From URNF01 sp045543675 (GTDB taxonomy: Bacteria > Bacillota > Clostridia > Oscillospirales > Acutalibacteraceae): a DNA stretch of 7,782 bases. The stretch lies in the NCBI GenBank assembly GCA_045543675.1, contig JAZPXM010000027.1, forward strand, positions 1-7,782. Reading direction: 5' to 3'. Below, piece after piece: positions 6,777 through 7,782 of this stretch (positions within the stretch are counted from its first letter, which is position 1; the number at the start of each line of letters is the position of its first letter). Both the position numbers and the translations under genes were made by a program. The notes under the pieces were generated by a model that searched no databases, was not told the origin of the DNA, and saw only the letters and a list, made by a program, of their open reading frames with translations.

Positions 6777-6799
6777 CCGCCCCTAAAAAACGGGGGCGG
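6777..6799 (+). promoter_or_regulatory. Leader hairpin of the tRNA precursor
   Basis: CCGCCCC (6777-6783) pairs perfectly with GGGGCGG (6793-6799) around a nine-base A-rich loop. It sits at the predicted 5' end of the precursor and ends six bases before tRNA-Met. There is no T-run after it, so it is not a terminator. It may protect the precursor or guide its processing. Confidence 0.5.
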
Positions 6800-6805
6800 A
6801 GATAT

Positions 6806-6882
6806 GGCTGTATAGCTCAGTTGGCTAGAGCATGCGGTTCATACCCGCAGTGTCATTGGTTCAAATCCAATTACAGCCACCA
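6806..6882 (+). tRNA. tRNA-Met(CAU), elongator type
   Basis: A full 77-base cloverleaf with encoded CCA. Acceptor GGCTGTA (6806-6812) pairs with TACAGCC (6872-6878); D stem GCTC/GAGC; anticodon stem TGCGG/CCGCA around TTCATAC, with CAT at 6840-6842; T stem ATTGG/CCAAT around TTCAAAT. The first pair is G-C, so it is not the initiator, which has an unpaired C1-A72. The GGTTCATACCC anticodon arm matches my recollection of Bacillus elongator tRNA-Met rather than the lysidine-modified tRNA-Ile(CAU), but that alternative cannot be excluded by anticodon alone. Confidence 0.93.
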
Positions 6883-6885
6883 TAT

Positions 6886-6960
6886 GGCCCGATGGTCAAG
6901 CGGTTAAGACACCGCCCTTTCACGGCGGTATCACGGGTTCGATTCCCGTTCGGGTCACCA
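6886..6960 (+). tRNA. tRNA-Glu(UUC)
   Basis: A 75-base cloverleaf starting three bases after tRNA-Met and ending in encoded CCA. Acceptor GGCCCGA (6886-6892) pairs with TCGGGTC (6950-6956) with one G-U pair; anticodon stem CCGCC/GGCGG encloses CTTTCAC, with TTC at 6919-6921. The GTCAAGCGGTTAAGAC D arm is typical of bacterial tRNA-Glu. It decodes GAA and GAG. Confidence 0.97.
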
Positions 6961-6966
6961 AACTTT

Positions 6967-7043
6967 GGGCGCATAGCTCAGCTGGTTAGAGCGCCTGCTT
7001 CACACGCAGGAGGTCAGCGGTTCGAGTCCGTTTGCGCCCACCA
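6967..7043 (+). tRNA. tRNA-Val(CAC)
   Basis: A 77-base cloverleaf six bases after tRNA-Glu. Acceptor GGGCGCA (6967-6973) pairs with TGCGCCC (7033-7039), followed by A and CCA (7041-7043). Anticodon stem CCTGC/GCAGG encloses TTCACAC, with CAC at 7001-7003, so it reads only GTG codons; a separate UAC isoacceptor must exist elsewhere. T stem AGCGG/CCGTT contains one G-U pair. Thirteen bases of its 3' part recur at 7217-7229. Confidence 0.96.
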
Positions 7044-7049
7044 AAGAAA

Positions 7050-7079
7050 GCAACCCCACTCTCGTGGGGTTGCCTTTTT
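7050..7079 (+). terminator. Intrinsic terminator of the tRNA operon
   Basis: GCAACCCCAC (7050-7059) and GTGGGGTTGC (7064-7073) make a perfect 10-bp GC-rich stem around TCTC, followed by CTTTTT. It starts seven bases after the CCA end of tRNA-Val and should also end any transcript reading through from the CorC gene. Confidence 0.95.
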
Positions 7080-7118
7080 GGTTGTGTCTCTCGGTTCAAA
7101 CCTGCAATTTTTCGGTTT

Positions 7119-7150
7119 CGCATCACTGCATTTGCGGTGATGCGCTTTTT
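7119..7150 (+). terminator. Second terminator-like hairpin after the tRNA operon
   Basis: CGCATCAC (7119-7126) pairs with GTGATGCG (7137-7144) around a ten-base loop and is followed by C and TTTTT (7146-7150). It may be a backup terminator for the tRNA operon, about 70 bases after the first, or part of the repeat block that contains it. Confidence 0.55.
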
Positions 7151-7160
7151 AATCGCGAAA

Positions 7161-7181
7161 TGCGCGTTGTCTAAACGCGCA
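7161..7181. repeat. 8-bp inverted repeat
   Basis: TGCGCGTT (7161-7168) and AACGCGCA (7174-7181) pair perfectly around GTCTA. It is the second internal hairpin of the 7101-7194 block. Confidence 0.45.
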
Positions 7182-7192
7182 AGAAAAATGCA

Positions 7193-7236
7193 GGAGTTCG
7201 GTGTAACCGAACTCCACGAGTCCGTTTGCTGGAGTT
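7193..7236. repeat. 10-bp hairpin with a competing alternative partner
   Basis: GGAGTTCGGT (7193-7202) and ACCGAACTCC (7206-7215) form a perfect 10-bp stem with a three-base loop and no T-run. AACTCC (7210-7215) could instead pair with a second GGAGTT at 7231-7236, so two structures exclude each other. The second GGAGTT overlaps another hairpin, GTTGC-TAC-GCAAC (7234-7246). Confidence 0.45.
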
Positions 7237-7295
7237 GCTACGCAACGCCGTCGACGCTCGCTACCGCTCGGTCGCACCTATAACAGAAAGCAACC
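7217..7295 (+). repeat. Partial, interrupted copy of the tRNA-Val 3' end and following sequence
   Basis: CGAGTCCGTTTGC (7217-7229) is identical to 7023-7035, the T-loop through acceptor part of tRNA-Val. AGAAAGCAACC (7285-7295) is identical to 7045-7055, the start of the tRNA terminator. In the tRNA the two blocks are nine bases apart; here 55 bases separate them, and the tRNA's own 3' end is missing. The pattern fits a decayed duplication or an attachment-site scar. No integrase gene is in the window. Confidence 0.45.
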
Positions 7296-7348
7296 ACCCC
7301 GTAAGTGATTTGCGGTTAGGGATTTGATGAAACTTGCGGCTGCACTTG

Positions 7349-7456
7349 GCCCCCTTGCCTAAAGGGGGCTGGATTTCGCCCGTAGGCGAAAGACTGGGGG
7401 ATATATCCCTCCACCACCGCTTGCGCGGCGGTCCCCCTCCCTTTAGGCAAGGGAGG
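7349..7456. repeat. Compound palindromic intergenic repeat with four or more stem-loops
   Basis: In order: GCCCCCTT/AAGGGGGC (7349-7356, 7362-7369), TTTCGCC/GGCGAAA (7374-7380, 7385-7391), GGGATATATCCC (7398-7409), an imperfect CCACCGC/GCGGCGG stem (7411-7430 region), and CCTCCCTT/AAGGGAGG (7436-7443, 7449-7456). The outer two hairpins are inverted relatives of each other, sharing TTGCCTAAAGGG and its complement, so the whole block can also fold end to end. I recall similar blocks scattered between genes in gut Clostridia; that is memory, not a search result. Confidence 0.6.
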
Positions 7457-7472
7457 CAGGAAAAATACCCGC

Positions 7473-7523
7473 AAAAAACAAGAGAAGATACACGATGCTT
7501 GTGTATCTTCTCTCTTGGTTTTT
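7473..7523. terminator. Bidirectional terminator-like hairpin
   Basis: AGAGAAGATACAC (7481-7493) and GTGTATCTTCTCT (7501-7513) form a perfect 13-bp stem around GATGCTT. The plus side is followed after five bases by TTTTT (7519-7523), the minus side after two bases by six T (7478 to 7473). It lies inside the MITE-like element and has no adjacent gene to terminate. Confidence 0.55.
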
Positions 7524-7542
7524 GTAGAAATGTATATGGTTT

Positions 7543-7685
7543 TGTAGGGAAGGGGCTTGCTCCTTCCGTTTGTCGAACATAGAACTTTATTCTGTTAACG
7601 GCGGGAGTAATCTTCTCCAAGACAGACACCCCTTTGTCCTTCGGACCTTTCCCCTGTCAGGGGAATCCCTGCCCTACATTGTAGG
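7543..7685. repeat. Inverted-repeat block at the right half of the MITE-like element
   Basis: TGTAGGG (7543-7549) is inverted as CCCTACA (7672-7678). Inside are GGAAGG with CCTTCC (7548-7553, 7562-7567), GTCC-TTC-GGAC (7636-7646) and CCCCT-GTC-AGGGG (7651-7663); CCTACA and TGTAGG (7673-7685) close the right side. The block resembles, from memory, a separate dispersed intergenic repeat of gut Clostridia. No gene is visible in it. Confidence 0.45.
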
Positions 7686-7719
7686 TATAGATTTCTTCTA
7701 ATCCCTAACTACATTTTTC

Positions 7720-7748
7720 TTGTCCTTCTTCTTTTTTTGATGTATACT
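7720..7748 (+). promoter_or_regulatory. Promoter reading out of the right edge
   Basis: TTGTCC (7720-7725) and TATACT (7743-7748) are 17 bases apart, with a predicted start near 7755. A second TATACT at 7754-7759 has no good -35. Downstream, GGAGG at 7772-7776 could be a ribosome binding site for a gene starting just past the window. Alternatively, the text from about 7760 resembles the 5' part of the large SRP RNA of Firmicutes. Confidence 0.45.
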
Positions 7749-7782
7749 GTACCTATACTACGTGTTAAGTCGGAGGCCAAGC

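Larger units (their letters stand above)
7101..7194. repeat. 94-bp nested inverted-repeat block
   Basis: The ends CCTGCAATTTTTC (7101-7113) and GAAAAATGCAGG (7183-7194) are inverted copies with one bulged base. Between them lie two perfect hairpins (7119-7144 and 7161-7181) plus a TTTCGC/GCGAAA pair (7116-7121 with 7155-7160). No start codon with a ribosome site or protein-like frame is present. It could be a small mobile repeat or a structured RNA. Confidence 0.45.
7315..7709. mobile_element. MITE-like element with about 18-bp terminal inverted repeats
   Basis: The left end GTTAGGGATTTGATGAAA (7315-7332) and the inverted right end GTTAGGGATTAGAAGAAA (7709 to 7692) agree at 16 of 18 positions, with the first ten identical. 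The 395 bp between them hold no credible gene but contain three internal blocks of inverted repeats (7349-7456, 7473-7523, 7543-7685). A non-autonomous, transposase-mobilised element is the simplest reading. I see no clear target-site duplication, and the pieces could instead be independent dispersed repeats nested together. Confidence 0.5.

Noticed and set aside
6806..6882. Initiator tRNA-fMet or lysidine tRNA-Ile for the CAU tRNA
   Set aside because: It has a G1-C72 pair and lacks the three G-C pairs of the initiator anticodon stem. The anticodon arm resembles elongator Met more than Ile2.
6832..7140. Plus-strand frame of 102 codons across the tRNA genes
   Set aside because: It reads straight through three clear cloverleafs and a terminator; it is a translated tRNA artefact of the sort often misannotated as protein.
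7261..7629. Frames of 122 (minus) and 82 (plus) codons in the repeat region
   Set aside because: Both are translations of the palindromic repeats, with no ribosome binding site or domain. Similar phantom proteins are common annotation errors over such repeats.
7349..7685. CRISPR array
   Set aside because: The repeats are inverted and differ in length and sequence; there are no regularly spaced direct repeats with unique spacers, and no cas genes.

Overview
This window looks like chromosomal DNA from an anaerobic Firmicute of the class Clostridia, probably an uncultured gut member. The grounds are a single-chain pyruvate:ferredoxin oxidoreductase, strong AGGAGG-type ribosome binding sites, textbook sigma-A promoters, tRNA genes that encode their own CCA ends, and a stretch of nested palindromic intergenic repeats of a kind I recall from gut Clostridia. 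The taxonomic placement is inference.

Layout. (1) 1-130, minus strand: the first 19 codons of an IS3-like transposase that continues beyond the left edge, preceded by a perfect 15-bp hairpin that probably marks the element end and also looks like an intrinsic terminator. (2) 168-1235, minus: a cytoplasmic calcineurin-like metallophosphoesterase with an N-terminal beta-rich domain and its own promoter. (3) 1351-4896, minus: the full 1181-residue pyruvate:ferredoxin oxidoreductase (PFOR), monocistronic, with a strong terminator at 1305-1340. (4) 4897-5278: a 382-bp divergent control region. It holds the PFOR promoter with a perfect 20-bp palindrome over its spacer and -35, a Rex-like site, helically phased T-tracts, a near-consensus promoter and a structured leader for the next gene. 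(5) 5279-6733, plus: a HlyC/CorC (CNNM-type) membrane protein with DUF21, CBS-pair and CorC_HlyC domains. (6) 6743-7079, plus: a tRNA operon Met(CAU)-Glu(UUC)-Val(CAC) with a perfect consensus promoter and a strong terminator. (7) 7080-7719: no credible gene but very dense inverted repeats, including a partial copy of the tRNA-Val 3' end and a 395-bp MITE-like element (7315-7709) with about 18-bp terminal inverted repeats. (8) 7720-7782: a promoter reading out of the right edge, possibly into an SRP RNA gene or a coding gene.

How the genes relate. PFOR is the central catabolic gene: it makes acetyl-CoA and reduced ferredoxin from pyruvate, and its codon choice suggests heavy expression. The phosphoesterase, the ion-transport protein and the tRNA operon do not form a pathway with it; this is ordinary housekeeping neighbourhood. 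No terminator separates the CorC gene from the tRNA operon, so read-through into the tRNAs is likely. I find no new multi-gene system. The noteworthy material is non-coding: the divergent control region, transcripts that appear to start with stem-loops, and the repeat-rich segment after the tRNAs.
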